38,230 bases of DNA from Syntrophus sp. GWC2_56_31 (GTDB lineage: Bacteria; Desulfobacterota; Syntrophia; Syntrophales; UBA5619). Location: NCBI GenBank assembly GCA_001829875.1, contig MICN01000063.1, positions 1-38,230 of the forward strand, given 5' to 3'. The position numbers were made by a program, and so were the translations under genes. The notes beneath the pieces are model-generated. The model worked only from the letters and a program-made list of their open reading frames with translations. It had not been told where the DNA came from and did no database searches. How positions within the stretch are numbered: position 1 is the stretch's first letter; each line of letters begins with the position of its first letter. Shown piece by piece: positions 1 through 8,773 of this stretch.

Positions 1-2
1 AA

Positions 3-2051
3 TTCAATGCGGAGAAGATCACCAATGCCATTGCCAGGGCAGGGGCGGCGACCGGTGATTTCGATACCGCCGTTTCAAAAAAACTCACCATACGGGTTCT
101 GAATCTGGCGGAAAAGGTCTTTGACAGCCGGATCATCACCGTCGAAGAGATCCAGGACATCGTCGAAGAGGTACTCCTCGCTTCGCCTTATCGGAAAACA
201 GCAAAAGCCTATATTATCTACCGTGATCAGCACGCCCGCCTTAGAGAGATCACCAACAGGATGGAGGTGGATCTTGTTGATCACTATTTAAAAAAGACGG
301 ATTGGAAGATAAATGAAAACAGTAATATGGATTATTCTCTCCAAGGGTTGAACAATTATATTTCTTCAGAGGTCAGCAAGGTCTACTGGCTGAACGAAAT
401 CTATTCCCCCGAAATTCGCAGGGCGCATACGGAAGGGGATTTTCACATCCACGACCTGAGCCTGCTTTCGGTGTACTGCGTCGGGTGGGATCTCTTTGAT
501 CTTCTTATGGAGGGATTCAGGGGTGTTTCCGGAAAAGTGGAAAGCAAACCGGCCAAGCATCTCCGCAGCGCCCTGGGGCAGGTGGTCAATTTTTTCTATA
601 CTCTCCAGGGAGAGGCAGCAGGAGCGCAAGCCTTTTCAAACTTTGACACCCTGCTCGCCCCTTTCATCCGTTATGATAAACTGACCTATCCGGAGATCCG
701 GCAGGCGCTGCAGGAATTTATCTTCAACATCAACGTCCCCACAAGGGTCGGTTTTCAGACGCCTTTTACCAACGTTACGCTCGATATCAAAGTCCCAAGC
801 TATTACACCGACCGGAATGTCATCGTCGGGGGAAAACCGCAGAAGGAGACATATGGGGATTTTCAGGAGGAGATGAACCTCTTCAATAAGGCATTCCTCG
901 AGGTCATGGCAGAAGGAGACGCCAGGGGGCGCGTCTTTACCTTCCCCATCCCCACCTACAGCATCACGAAAAATTTCAGCTGGGATGATCCGAAACTCGA
1001 AGGATTGTGGGAAATGACGGCAAAATACGGGGTCCCCTATTTTTCCAATTTCATCAATTCGGACATGAATCCGGAAGACGCCAGAAGCATGTGCTGTCGC
1101 TTGCGGATCGACAACCGGGAACTCGAGAAGAGGGGCGGAGGGCTCTTTGGTTCCAACCCTCTGACCGGATCCATCGGCGTCATCACGATAAATATGCCCA
1201 GAATCGGTTACCTTGCCGATACGGAAGGGGCTTTTTTTGAACGCCTCGCAAGGCTGATGATGACGGCAAAAGAGAGTCTCGAGATCAAGAGAAAAGTTCT
1301 CGAGAAATTCACCGACGGGAACCTCTATCCGTATACGCGCTACTACCTGCGCAGCGTCAAGGAGAGATTCAACGAATACTGGAAGAATCATTTTTCCACG
1401 ATCGGCCTGGTGGGGATGAACGAGGCCTGTCTCAACCTCTTGGGAAGGAACATTGCCACACCGGAAGGACAGAATTTTGCCAAGACAGTCCTTGGCTTCA
1501 TGCGCGACCGTTTGATCCTGTTCCAGACGGAAACGGGAAACAACTACAATCTCGAATCCACACCGGCAGAAGGGACCTCCTACCGCCTGGCACGGAGCGA
1601 CAAGAGGAAATACCCGGATATTGTCTGTGCCAATGAGGAAAACTACCTGAAGAGTAAGGCCGAACCATTCTATACAAACTCCACTCAGCTTCCCGTCAAT
1701 TTTACCGACGACGTCTTTGAAGCCCTCGATCTGCAGGATGATATCCAGACCAAATATACGGGCGGAACGGTTTTCCATACCTATGCGGGAGAGCGGATTT
1801 CTGATCCGGGGGCGGTTAAGAGCCTTGTCAGAAAGATATGCGAAAATTATCACCTGCCTTATCTCACCTTTACCCCGACCTTCAGCATCTGTCCGTCGCA
1901 CGGGTATCTGAACGGCGAAAGCGAAACCTGTCCGGCCTGTCATGAGCGCTGCGAGGTCTACTCGCGGGTGGTAGGTTATCTCCGACCGGTCAAGCAATGG
2001 AATAACGGTAAGAAGGAAGAATTCAAACTGCGAAGGGTATACCGCTTCTGA
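3..2051 (+). CDS. nrdD: Anaerobic ribonucleoside-triphosphate reductase (5' end truncated by window)
   Basis: Open frame runs in from the window edge (FNAEKITNAIARAG... resembles an ATP-cone); C-terminal CPSHGYLNG...CPACHERC Zn motif and RVVGYLRPV glycyl-radical motif. Confidence 0.95.
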   Translation, partial: FNAEKITNAIARAGAATGDFDTAVSKKLTIRVLNLAEKVFDSRIITVEEIQDIVEEVLLASPYRKTAKAYIIYRDQHARLREITNRMEVDLVDHYLKKTDWKINENSNMDYSLQGLNNYISSEVSKVYWLNEIYSPEIRRAHTEGDFHIHDLSLLSVYCVGWDLFDLLMEGFRGVSGKVESKPAKHLRSALGQVVNFFYTLQGEAAGAQAFSNFDTLLAPFIRYDKLTYPEIRQALQEFIFNINVPTRVGFQTPFTNVTLDIKVPSYYTDRNVIVGGKPQKETYGDFQEEMNLFNKAFLEVMAEGDARGRVFTFPIPTYSITKNFSWDDPKLEGLWEMTAKYGVPYFSNFINSDMNPEDARSMCCRLRIDNRELEKRGGGLFGSNPLTGSIGVITINMPRIGYLADTEGAFFERLARLMMTAKESLEIKRKVLEKFTDGNLYPYTRYYLRSVKERFNEYWKNHFSTIGLVGMNEACLNLLGRNIATPEGQNFAKTVLGFMRDRLILFQTETGNNYNLESTPAEGTSYRLARSDKRKYPDIVCANEENYLKSKAEPFYTNSTQLPVNFTDDVFEALDLQDDIQTKYTGGTVFHTYAGERISDPGAVKSLVRKICENYHLPYLTFTPTFSICPSHGYLNGESETCPACHERCEVYSRVVGYLRPVKQWNNGKKEEFKLRRVYRF

Positions 2052-2053
2052 AA

Positions 2054-2743
2054 ATGAAAATCGGAGGACTGCAGCAGGTTTCTCTTATCGACTATCCCGG
2101 AAAGATCGGCGCTGTCATTTTTACCCGGGGATGCAACTTCCGCTGCCCTTATTGTCATAATCCGGAACTGGTCGATCCGGATCGATACGGACCGATCATA
2201 CCGGAAGAAAGCGTTCTTTCATTTCTGGATAAACGCAGGGGAAAGCTGGAGGCCGTGACTGTGACCGGCGGAGAACCGACGCTCCAGCCGGACCTGGAAA
2301 AGTTTTTTGAGGAGTTGAAAAAAAGAGGGTATCTTACCAAACTGGACACCAACGGGTCGAAACCCGACATTCTCGAAAAAATGATCAGCAAGCGACTCGT
2401 CGACTATCTGGCCATGGATATAAAAGCGCCGCTGGAAAAATACCGGCAGATTGCTTCGGTGGAAGTCGATACGGCAAAGATCAAAAAAAGCATTGCACTC
2501 ATTATGGCGTCAGGGATCAAATATGAGTTCAGAACCACAGTAGCCCGGTCGCAACTTGGTCTTCAGGATTTGGTATCCGTTGCCAAATTAATCAAGCGAG
2601 CCCGCCTGTATGTGCTGCAGCCGTGTATCCCTATAAAGACGCTGGCCCGCCCCGTGCTTTCCGAGATACCCTACACGCCGGAAGAATTTTCCATCATTCG
2701 GGCAACCCTGGAAAAAGTATGCCCCCATGTGATCGTTCGTTGA
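2054..2743 (+). CDS. nrdG: Anaerobic RNR activating protein, radical SAM
   Basis: TRGCNFRCPYCHNPEL radical SAM CxxxCxxC; starts 2 nt after nrdD stop. Confidence 0.93.
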   Translation: MKIGGLQQVSLIDYPGKIGAVIFTRGCNFRCPYCHNPELVDPDRYGPIIPEESVLSFLDKRRGKLEAVTVTGGEPTLQPDLEKFFEELKKRGYLTKLDTNGSKPDILEKMISKRLVDYLAMDIKAPLEKYRQIASVEVDTAKIKKSIALIMASGIKYEFRTTVARSQLGLQDLVSVAKLIKRARLYVLQPCIPIKTLARPVLSEIPYTPEEFSIIRATLEKVCPHVIVR

Positions 2744-2865
2744 CGGCTTTGTAAAAAGGCCGGATGCTGCGTTACGCTTCATCCTTCGTCATTGCGGCGT
2801 ACGCCAAAGTACGCCTCACTCCTCAGGATTCGCGCGCCTTGCCTGCGGCCTTTTTACGAAGCCGT
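2742..2865. repeat. Palindromic extragenic/MITE-like element between convergent genes
   Basis: ACGGCTTTGTAAAAAGGCCG (2742-2761) vs reverse complement of 2846-2865 (ACGGCTTCGTAAAAAGGCCG), 19/20 identical; inner perfect IR GGCGTAC-GCCAAA-GTACGCC (2796-2815). Confidence 0.8.
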
Positions 2866-2876
2866 TATTTTTTGAT

Positions 2877-4289
2877 TCAGCGTTTCAGCGATTCGATCTC
2901 CTTGGTGATCTTCTGTGCTCGGGCCGCATCCGGCGGTACATACTTCATGGCTGCCTTAAAATGAAAAAGAGCGCTGTCCGTCTTTCCTTTTTTCTTGAAA
3001 TAGAGACCAAAATAGTAATGCGAATCTCCGAGCTGATTCACTTTGCCGTAAGCCATGGCCAGATTGTAAAAAGTCTCTTCGTCGTCCAAATGCTTTTCTT
3101 CGAGTTTCCTATAAAAACCGAGCGCGTTAGGTAAATCGCCCAGGGCCTCATACGTTCTTCCCAGGTAAAGGAAGGTGTCGGAGTCGTTCTGATTGATGCC
3201 GAGTGCACGGTTAAGTAAGGCGGCGGCGGCGGTTAACTGTCCGAGTTTATAGGAGGCAATTCCCATATCACGGAGAATGTCCGGATCATTGGGGGCCAAA
3301 CGCAAGGCTTTTCGAAACGTGTCGAGAGAATCATGGACCATTCCCATCCTGTCCTGCGTAACGGCCAGGCCATAGAGAGCGTCGATATCCCCGGGTTTGT
3401 CGTTAAGAATCGCTTTAAAATGTTGAAGGTTGTCTGAATCATTCGTCTTTTTATCGAGGAGCAGGATCGTCTGCACCCGCTTGAGATTTCCCAGGATGCT
3501 GTCTGCGCCTTTGCGGGTGTAGGTGGTCTGCAGCAGGGCGTCGATATAACGGGTTCTTTCGTCGGTTCCGGGGTGGGTAAGAAAGTAGGAGGGGATGGAA
3601 CTGGAATAGAATTCATAGCGTCTCATGATCTTGAGGAAATCGTATACGGCGCCGCCGCTGTATCCGGCTTCGACGAGATAAGATATACCCATTCTGTCGG
3701 CTGCTTCCTCATGCTCCCGGCTGTATTTGAGTGATAACGTCGTAGCCGTCGCGATACTAAAGCTGGTAATCGCCGCAGCGGCATCTCCGCTGCCGCCGAG
3801 AAAGGCCCCGGCCAGAATGGCCGCCAGTGCCGAAAGGCTTATCACCTTTGATTTGTCGATGATCTCGGAGATGTGCCGGCCGTTGACATGAGCAATTTCA
3901 TGGGCAAGAACCCCGGCCAATTGGGCTTCATTCTCAACCAGGTTGATCAACCCCTGATTCACATAGACATAGCCGCCGGGTGTGGCGAAGGCGTTGATGG
4001 CCGAGCTCCGAATGATCGAGAATTTAAATACAAAAGGGGCTTTGTCGCTGTGGATAAGTATCCGTTCGCCAAGAAGGGCGAGGTATGCGTTGGCCCGTTC
4101 ATTTTTCGAGAGGGCGTTTAGCTTATCGAGTTTTTCGTGGAATTCCTCCCCCAATTTTTTTTCTTCGGTGAGTGAAAGCGATGCCCGGGCCGACCCCTGT
4201 ATCGAATCCAGTGTCCCAAAAAGGAGAAAAACTACAAGAAATAGCGAAATCCTTATATGCCGATGATAGAAATGCACTGTTATTCTCAT
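2877..4289 (-). CDS. M48 family metalloprotease with TPR repeats, exported (BepA/YfgC-like)
   Basis: LAHEIAHVNGRH zinc-protease motif; TPR-like C-terminal half; hydrophobic N-terminus after MRITVHFYHRHIRISLFLVVFLLF. ORF extends to 4388; start uncertain (4289 or 4304). Confidence 0.88.
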   Translation of the reverse strand: MRITVHFYHRHIRISLFLVVFLLFGTLDSIQGSARASLSLTEEKKLGEEFHEKLDKLNALSKNERANAYLALLGERILIHSDKAPFVFKFSIIRSSAINAFATPGGYVYVNQGLINLVENEAQLAGVLAHEIAHVNGRHISEIIDKSKVISLSALAAILAGAFLGGSGDAAAAITSFSIATATTLSLKYSREHEEAADRMGISYLVEAGYSGGAVYDFLKIMRRYEFYSSSIPSYFLTHPGTDERTRYIDALLQTTYTRKGADSILGNLKRVQTILLLDKKTNDSDNLQHFKAILNDKPGDIDALYGLAVTQDRMGMVHDSLDTFRKALRLAPNDPDILRDMGIASYKLGQLTAAAALLNRALGINQNDSDTFLYLGRTYEALGDLPNALGFYRKLEEKHLDDEETFYNLAMAYGKVNQLGDSHYYFGLYFKKKGKTDSALFHFKAAMKYVPPDAARAQKITKEIESLKR

Positions 4290-4485
4290 CCCATGTTCCA
4301 TCATGTTTCCGGCAACCGTGCCTCGCCGCCAATGGTTTTCTGCCATTCTATACCTTTTGCTCGCGATGAGCAAGAAGGATTGAAGCAACCAGCCCTCGAT
4401 CAGCGTATTGTGGTAAATGGTTCCGTATGGTATAGAATCGCGCCGCGATGGGGGTATGGACTTGAAAAGAGAGTTGCTTTACTAA

Positions 4486-4890
4486 ATGGAGAAATCATAT
4501 TTACGGCATCTGATTATCTACGGGGCGCCTGTCCTTGCGTATGCCGGGCTGATATTTCTGCTCTCTTCGGTCTCTACATTTCCGTATGTGATGCCTTCCT
4601 TCTTCGGCTTCGATAAACTGGCCCATTTCAGCGTATACTATTTCTTCGGATGTCTGATCTGCCGATGGTTTCTAGCAGAGAAGAATCCCTTTGCAAATCG
4701 TCACTTTTTTGCTTTGACCATTGTGATCGGAACCTGCTACGGGATCAGCGATGAATGGCATCAATCGTTCGTCCCCGGACGTGATGCATCACTGTGGGAT
4801 GTTATATTCGATGCACTGGGGGTCGTCATGGCCGCCGTCACCTATCCTTCGATAACAAAAAGGATACCTTTTTGGATGATATTTCTATAA
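4486..4890 (+). CDS. VanZ-like family membrane protein
   Basis: FDKLAHFSVYYFFG ... YGISDEWHQSFVPGRDASLWDVIFDALG, typical VanZ-like pattern. Confidence 0.85.
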   Translation: MEKSYLRHLIIYGAPVLAYAGLIFLLSSVSTFPYVMPSFFGFDKLAHFSVYYFFGCLICRWFLAEKNPFANRHFFALTIVIGTCYGISDEWHQSFVPGRDASLWDVIFDALGVVMAAVTYPSITKRIPFWMIFL

Positions 4891-4909
4891 TATATTGAAG
4901 AGAGAGCTG

Positions 4910-5602
4910 ATGAGAGAAAAACCTATTATCACCATTGATGGTCCGGCCGGCGCCGGAAAAAGTACGATCGGCAGACTGCTTGCGGATTGGCTTTCTTTCC
5001 TCTATCTTGATACGGGCGCCCTTTATCGGGCCGTGGCCTATTATCTGACCCGCAAGGGATTCACGGGCGAGGAGAAAGAACTCACAGGGCTCTGTCGTCG
5101 CATGCATGTGAAGCTAAAGAACCAGGAGGGTGATCTTCATGTTTTGGTGGATAGTGAGGATGTGACGATGAAGATCAGGACCGAGCGGATCGGGCTTTTG
5201 GCGTCCAAGATATCCGCCATTCCGCTGGTTCGTGCACTCCTTCTTTCCGTGCAGCGCGATATCGCCATGGACGGCGGCGTGGTGGCGGAAGGCAGGGATA
5301 TGGGGACCGTTGTCTTTCCCGATGCAGAGGTCAAATTTTTCCTCGATGCATCGGTAAAAGAGCGAGCGGGCAGACGATATCACGAACTGTTAGAGAAAGG
5401 AGACGGCGTCGCTCTTCGGGATGTCGAAAGCGATTTACTCCTGAGAGACCGTCAGGACAGTGAACGACCTATTGCACCTCTCGTAGTGCCTCCGGATGCC
5501 ATCAGAATCGATTCTACGGACAAAACTATATCAGAAGTGGTTGATATCATGAAAGGCGCCATAAACCAGTGCTGGAATCGGCCAAAATTGCTTGATATTT
5601 AA
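4910..5602 (+). CDS. cmk: Cytidylate kinase
   Basis: ITIDGPAGAGKSTIGRLLA P-loop; VAEGRDMGTVVFPDAEVKFFLDAS; ATG at 4910 preferred over TTG at 4895. Confidence 0.95.
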   Translation: MREKPIITIDGPAGAGKSTIGRLLADWLSFLYLDTGALYRAVAYYLTRKGFTGEEKELTGLCRRMHVKLKNQEGDLHVLVDSEDVTMKIRTERIGLLASKISAIPLVRALLLSVQRDIAMDGGVVAEGRDMGTVVFPDAEVKFFLDASVKERAGRRYHELLEKGDGVALRDVESDLLLRDRQDSERPIAPLVVPPDAIRIDSTDKTISEVVDIMKGAINQCWNRPKLLDI

Positions 5603-5654
5603 AAATCAGTGTGTTACGTTGCGATATGTATAAAACATAAAACTTTCAGGGGGT

Positions 5655-7439
5655 ATGGGTTTAATGGTTAACGATGATAACTTAATCTCAGATCAGGATG
5701 CAGGCGGGAAAGTCGAAGAACCGATTGGAGAACCACTTTCCGATCCTCTGACACAGGGGAAGGAAGAGAGCGAAGGATTTAAGGAGCTTTACGAACAGAG
5801 CCTGCAGTCCGTTCAAATGGGCGGCGTTTTATCCGGCAAGGTGGTGCAGATCAATGCGGATTCGATCATGGTTGATGTCGGGTGGAAAACGGAAGGATAT
5901 ATCCCTGCAAGAGAATTACGGGATGAACAAGGTAATATCTCGATTCGAGTCGGCGATGAGATTGAGGTTCTCGTGGATCGACGGGATCAGGATGGAAACC
6001 TCGTTCTATCGAGGGATAAAGCTGCCAAGATCAAGATCTGGGATGATGTGAAATCGGCATGTGAGAAAAATTCCCCCATCACGGGAATAGTGGTTGAAAG
6101 GGTGAAAGGGGGGTTGTCTGTGGATATCGGCATTCCTGCTTTTCTTCCCGGTTCTCAGGTGGATATTCGTCCGGTGCGGGACCTGGATCGCTATGTCGGT
6201 CAGTCATTCCAGTTCAACGTCTTGAAGTACGACCGAAAGAGAAATAATGTCGTCCTGTCGAGACGATCTATTCTGGAGAAGGAACACGAGGCCGAAAAAC
6301 ACGATACGCTGCAGAATATCGAAGAAGGAAAGATCGTAGAAGGCATTATCAAGAACATAACGGATTACGGTTTGTTCATTGACCTGGGCGGCATCGATGG
6401 TCTGCTTCATGTAACGGACATCTCCTGGGGAAGGATTACGCGTCCCTCCGATCATTTTTCCAAAGGGGAAAAGATTCGAGTACAGGTACTCGCATTTGAT
6501 CGGGAGAAGGAACGGGTGGCGCTGGGCCTTAAACAACTCACGCCGAACCCCTGGGAGACAATCAAAGACAAATATCCGATCAACTCTATAGTCGAAGGAA
6601 GGGTGGTCAATCTGACCGATTATGGTGTTTTTGTGGAGATAGAACCAGGCGTAGAAGGCTTAATCCATGTCTCCGAGATGTTCTGGACAAGGGAAATCAG
6701 ACATCCTTCAAAAATACTGTCCGTAGGCCAGAGGATCGGCGTCATGATTCTCGATATCAATATAGAAACCAAAAGAATTTCCCTAGGCTTGAAACAGACC
6801 ACGCCTAACCCCTGGGAGACCTTGAAAGAGAAGTATCCGGAGGGAAGCGTCATCAAGGGGATCATTCGCAACATTACGAATTTTGGTATCTTTGTAGGAG
6901 TGGAAGAGGGGATCGATGGTCTGATCCACATGTCGGACATTTCCTGGAAACAGCGGGTGAAGAATCCTTCCGAGATATTCAAGAAAGGACAAGAAATCGA
7001 GGCGATGGTACTCAACATCGATGTCGAGCATGAAAAGTTTTCTCTGGGACTCAAACAGATCGAAAAGAATCCCTGGGAGGAACTGAACGCCAAGTACCCG
7101 CCAGGGACTCCCGTCACTGGAAAGGTAACGAACATCACCGACTTCGGAATTTTCGTCGAATTGGAAGAGGGGATCGAAGGTCTTGTCCATATCTCGGAGT
7201 TGAGTTCAAAACGAGTGAAGACCTCTTCCGAGTTATTTTCTGTCGGCGATATGGTTTCCGCCATTATAAAGAACGTGGATCCGAAAAGCCGGAAGATACG
7301 CCTGAGCATCAAGGATTTTGAAGCGGGCGCCGATGGGCACGCGGCCCACCAATATATCAATAACAGGGAAAATGTCGGCTCCAGTCTGAGTAAAGCCCTG
7401 GCGGATGTCAAGGTCAAGATTCTCGATACGGAAGAGTAG
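5655..7439 (+). CDS. rpsA: 30S ribosomal protein S1
   Basis: Repeated S1 domains (GIIKNITDYGLFIDLGGIDGLLHVTDISW etc.); follows cmk. Confidence 0.95.
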   Translation: MGLMVNDDNLISDQDAGGKVEEPIGEPLSDPLTQGKEESEGFKELYEQSLQSVQMGGVLSGKVVQINADSIMVDVGWKTEGYIPARELRDEQGNISIRVGDEIEVLVDRRDQDGNLVLSRDKAAKIKIWDDVKSACEKNSPITGIVVERVKGGLSVDIGIPAFLPGSQVDIRPVRDLDRYVGQSFQFNVLKYDRKRNNVVLSRRSILEKEHEAEKHDTLQNIEEGKIVEGIIKNITDYGLFIDLGGIDGLLHVTDISWGRITRPSDHFSKGEKIRVQVLAFDREKERVALGLKQLTPNPWETIKDKYPINSIVEGRVVNLTDYGVFVEIEPGVEGLIHVSEMFWTREIRHPSKILSVGQRIGVMILDINIETKRISLGLKQTTPNPWETLKEKYPEGSVIKGIIRNITNFGIFVGVEEGIDGLIHMSDISWKQRVKNPSEIFKKGQEIEAMVLNIDVEHEKFSLGLKQIEKNPWEELNAKYPPGTPVTGKVTNITDFGIFVELEEGIEGLVHISELSSKRVKTSSELFSVGDMVSAIIKNVDPKSRKIRLSIKDFEAGADGHAAHQYINNRENVGSSLSKALADVKVKILDTEE

Positions 7440-7457
7440 GCTGCCTAAGATCGCTTT

Positions 7458-8345
7458 ATGAGAAGACACCCCGTTATTTTAGGGTTCTGCATCTTGCTTT
7501 TTATCGGGGTCGTCTTTTTTGCCCTGGTTTTCGCTTTGGGTCTGCTCAAAGGAGACGGCAGGTCGCTTCATCTCCGCGCGAAAGTCGGTGTGGTCCGGAT
7601 TGAAGGGATCCTCATCGATAGCTTCGATATCATCGATCAGATAGACGAATTTGCGGATGATGACGGTATCAGGGCTGTGGTTCTGAGAATCAATTCACCG
7701 GGCGGCGGTGTCGCGGCATCCCAGGAGATCTATCAATCTGTCCGTGAACTCAGGAAAAGGAAAAAAGTCGTTGCCTCTATGGGGGCCGTCGCAGCGTCGG
7801 GTGGATATCTGATTGCCACCGCCGCAGACAGGATTGTGGCCAATCCCGGAACCATTACCGGCAGTATTTCGGCGGTGATGCAATTTGCAGACATTCAGGA
7901 GCTTATGAGGAAAGTCGGGGTCCGATCTTCCGTTGTCAAAAGCGGTAAATTCAAAGATATCGGCTCTCCCGTGCGGGAAATGACCGTCGAAGAAAAGCAG
8001 CTGATACAGGGTATTGTTGATGATATCTATGACCAGTTCACACAGACTATATCTGAAAATCGTAAAATCCCTCTGGGGGCAATCCTGAATCTCGCCGATG
8101 GTCGGATCTTTTCCGGTAGACAGGCCCTCACTGTAAAGTTAGTGGACGAACTGGGGGGGCTTCAGGATGCCGTTTTTCTTGCCGGTCGATTAGCGGGTAT
8201 GGAAGGGAAACCCGCTATTGTTTACGCGGCGAAGAAAAAAACCAGCCTCTGGAAATATCTGATGGAGAGCGCGGTATCTGCCTTATCGGGTAAAATCCAC
8301 GACAGCATTGCAGAGTCGCGAGGTGCGCAGTATCTCCTCCAATAG
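7458..8345 (+). CDS. sppA: Signal peptide peptidase SppA
   Basis: N-terminal TM; VVLRINSPGGGVAASQEIYQ; GAVAASGGYLIATAADRIVANPGTITGSI. Confidence 0.93.
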   Translation: MRRHPVILGFCILLFIGVVFFALVFALGLLKGDGRSLHLRAKVGVVRIEGILIDSFDIIDQIDEFADDDGIRAVVLRINSPGGGVAASQEIYQSVRELRKRKKVVASMGAVAASGGYLIATAADRIVANPGTITGSISAVMQFADIQELMRKVGVRSSVVKSGKFKDIGSPVREMTVEEKQLIQGIVDDIYDQFTQTISENRKIPLGAILNLADGRIFSGRQALTVKLVDELGGLQDAVFLAGRLAGMEGKPAIVYAAKKKTSLWKYLMESAVSALSGKIHDSIAESRGAQYLLQ

Positions 8346-8359
8346 CAGAGGAACATTTT

Positions 8360-8644
8360 TCAAATCATATCCCATTCGTTGTCGGGGGAGGCAAAATCGC
8401 GGAGCTGATCCCGCCTTTTTTTATGCTGCAATTTCTTTAGTGCCTTCGCTTCGATTTGTCTTATTCTTTCGCGAGTTACGCCCATCATTTCACCCACTTC
8501 TTCAAGGGTAAATGGACCAAAATTACAGGCGACCCAGGTACAATTGAAAAAGGATTCGTTTTTCAGGCGCCACTCACAGGTGGTATCTTGACAGATTTCA
8601 GTAATGAAAACGCCTCTCTTTTTACATTTATACAGAGTATTCAA
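8360..8644 (-). CDS. Small orphan sigma-70 region-4-like HTH protein with a five-Cys N-terminal module
   Basis: [28 protein letters not shown] is sigma-70 region 4.2-like; no region 2. TTG start at 8644 preceded by AAGGAG; the track's start at 8707 coincides with a TTGACA -35 box. Confidence 0.75.
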   Translation of the reverse strand: MNTLYKCKKRGVFITEICQDTTCEWRLKNESFFNCTWVACNFGPFTLEEVGEMMGVTRERIRQIEAKALKKLQHKKRRDQLRDFASPDNEWDMI

Positions 8645-8678
8645 AGTCCCCGTCTCCTTTTTCGTTTCATCTCCTATT

Positions 8679-8707
8679 AAGATAAGAATACCCCTTTCGT
8701 TTGTCAA
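8679..8707 (-). promoter_or_regulatory. Sigma-70-type promoter for the sigma-4-like gene
   Basis: Minus strand TTGACA (8707-8702), 17-nt spacer, TATCTT (8684-8679). Confidence 0.65.
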
Positions 8708-8773
8708 TGATAAAGTAGTTTTTGTTCACACCGCTATAGCCGATTATGAAGGAATGCCACTCCTTAAAGAAAT

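Noticed and set aside
636-1997. 453-aa minus-strand ORF antisense to nrdD
   Set aside because: Fully overlaps a strongly supported nrdD frame; sequence looks like a codon-bias shadow ORF with no recognisable domain
2764-2964. 66-aa ORF on + strand
   Set aside because: Begins inside the palindromic element and runs antisense into the M48 gene; no protein-like character
8749-8765. AAGGA-ATGCCAC-TCCTT hairpin downstream of ggt
   Set aside because: Only a 5-bp stem and no U-tract on the minus strand; too weak to call a terminator
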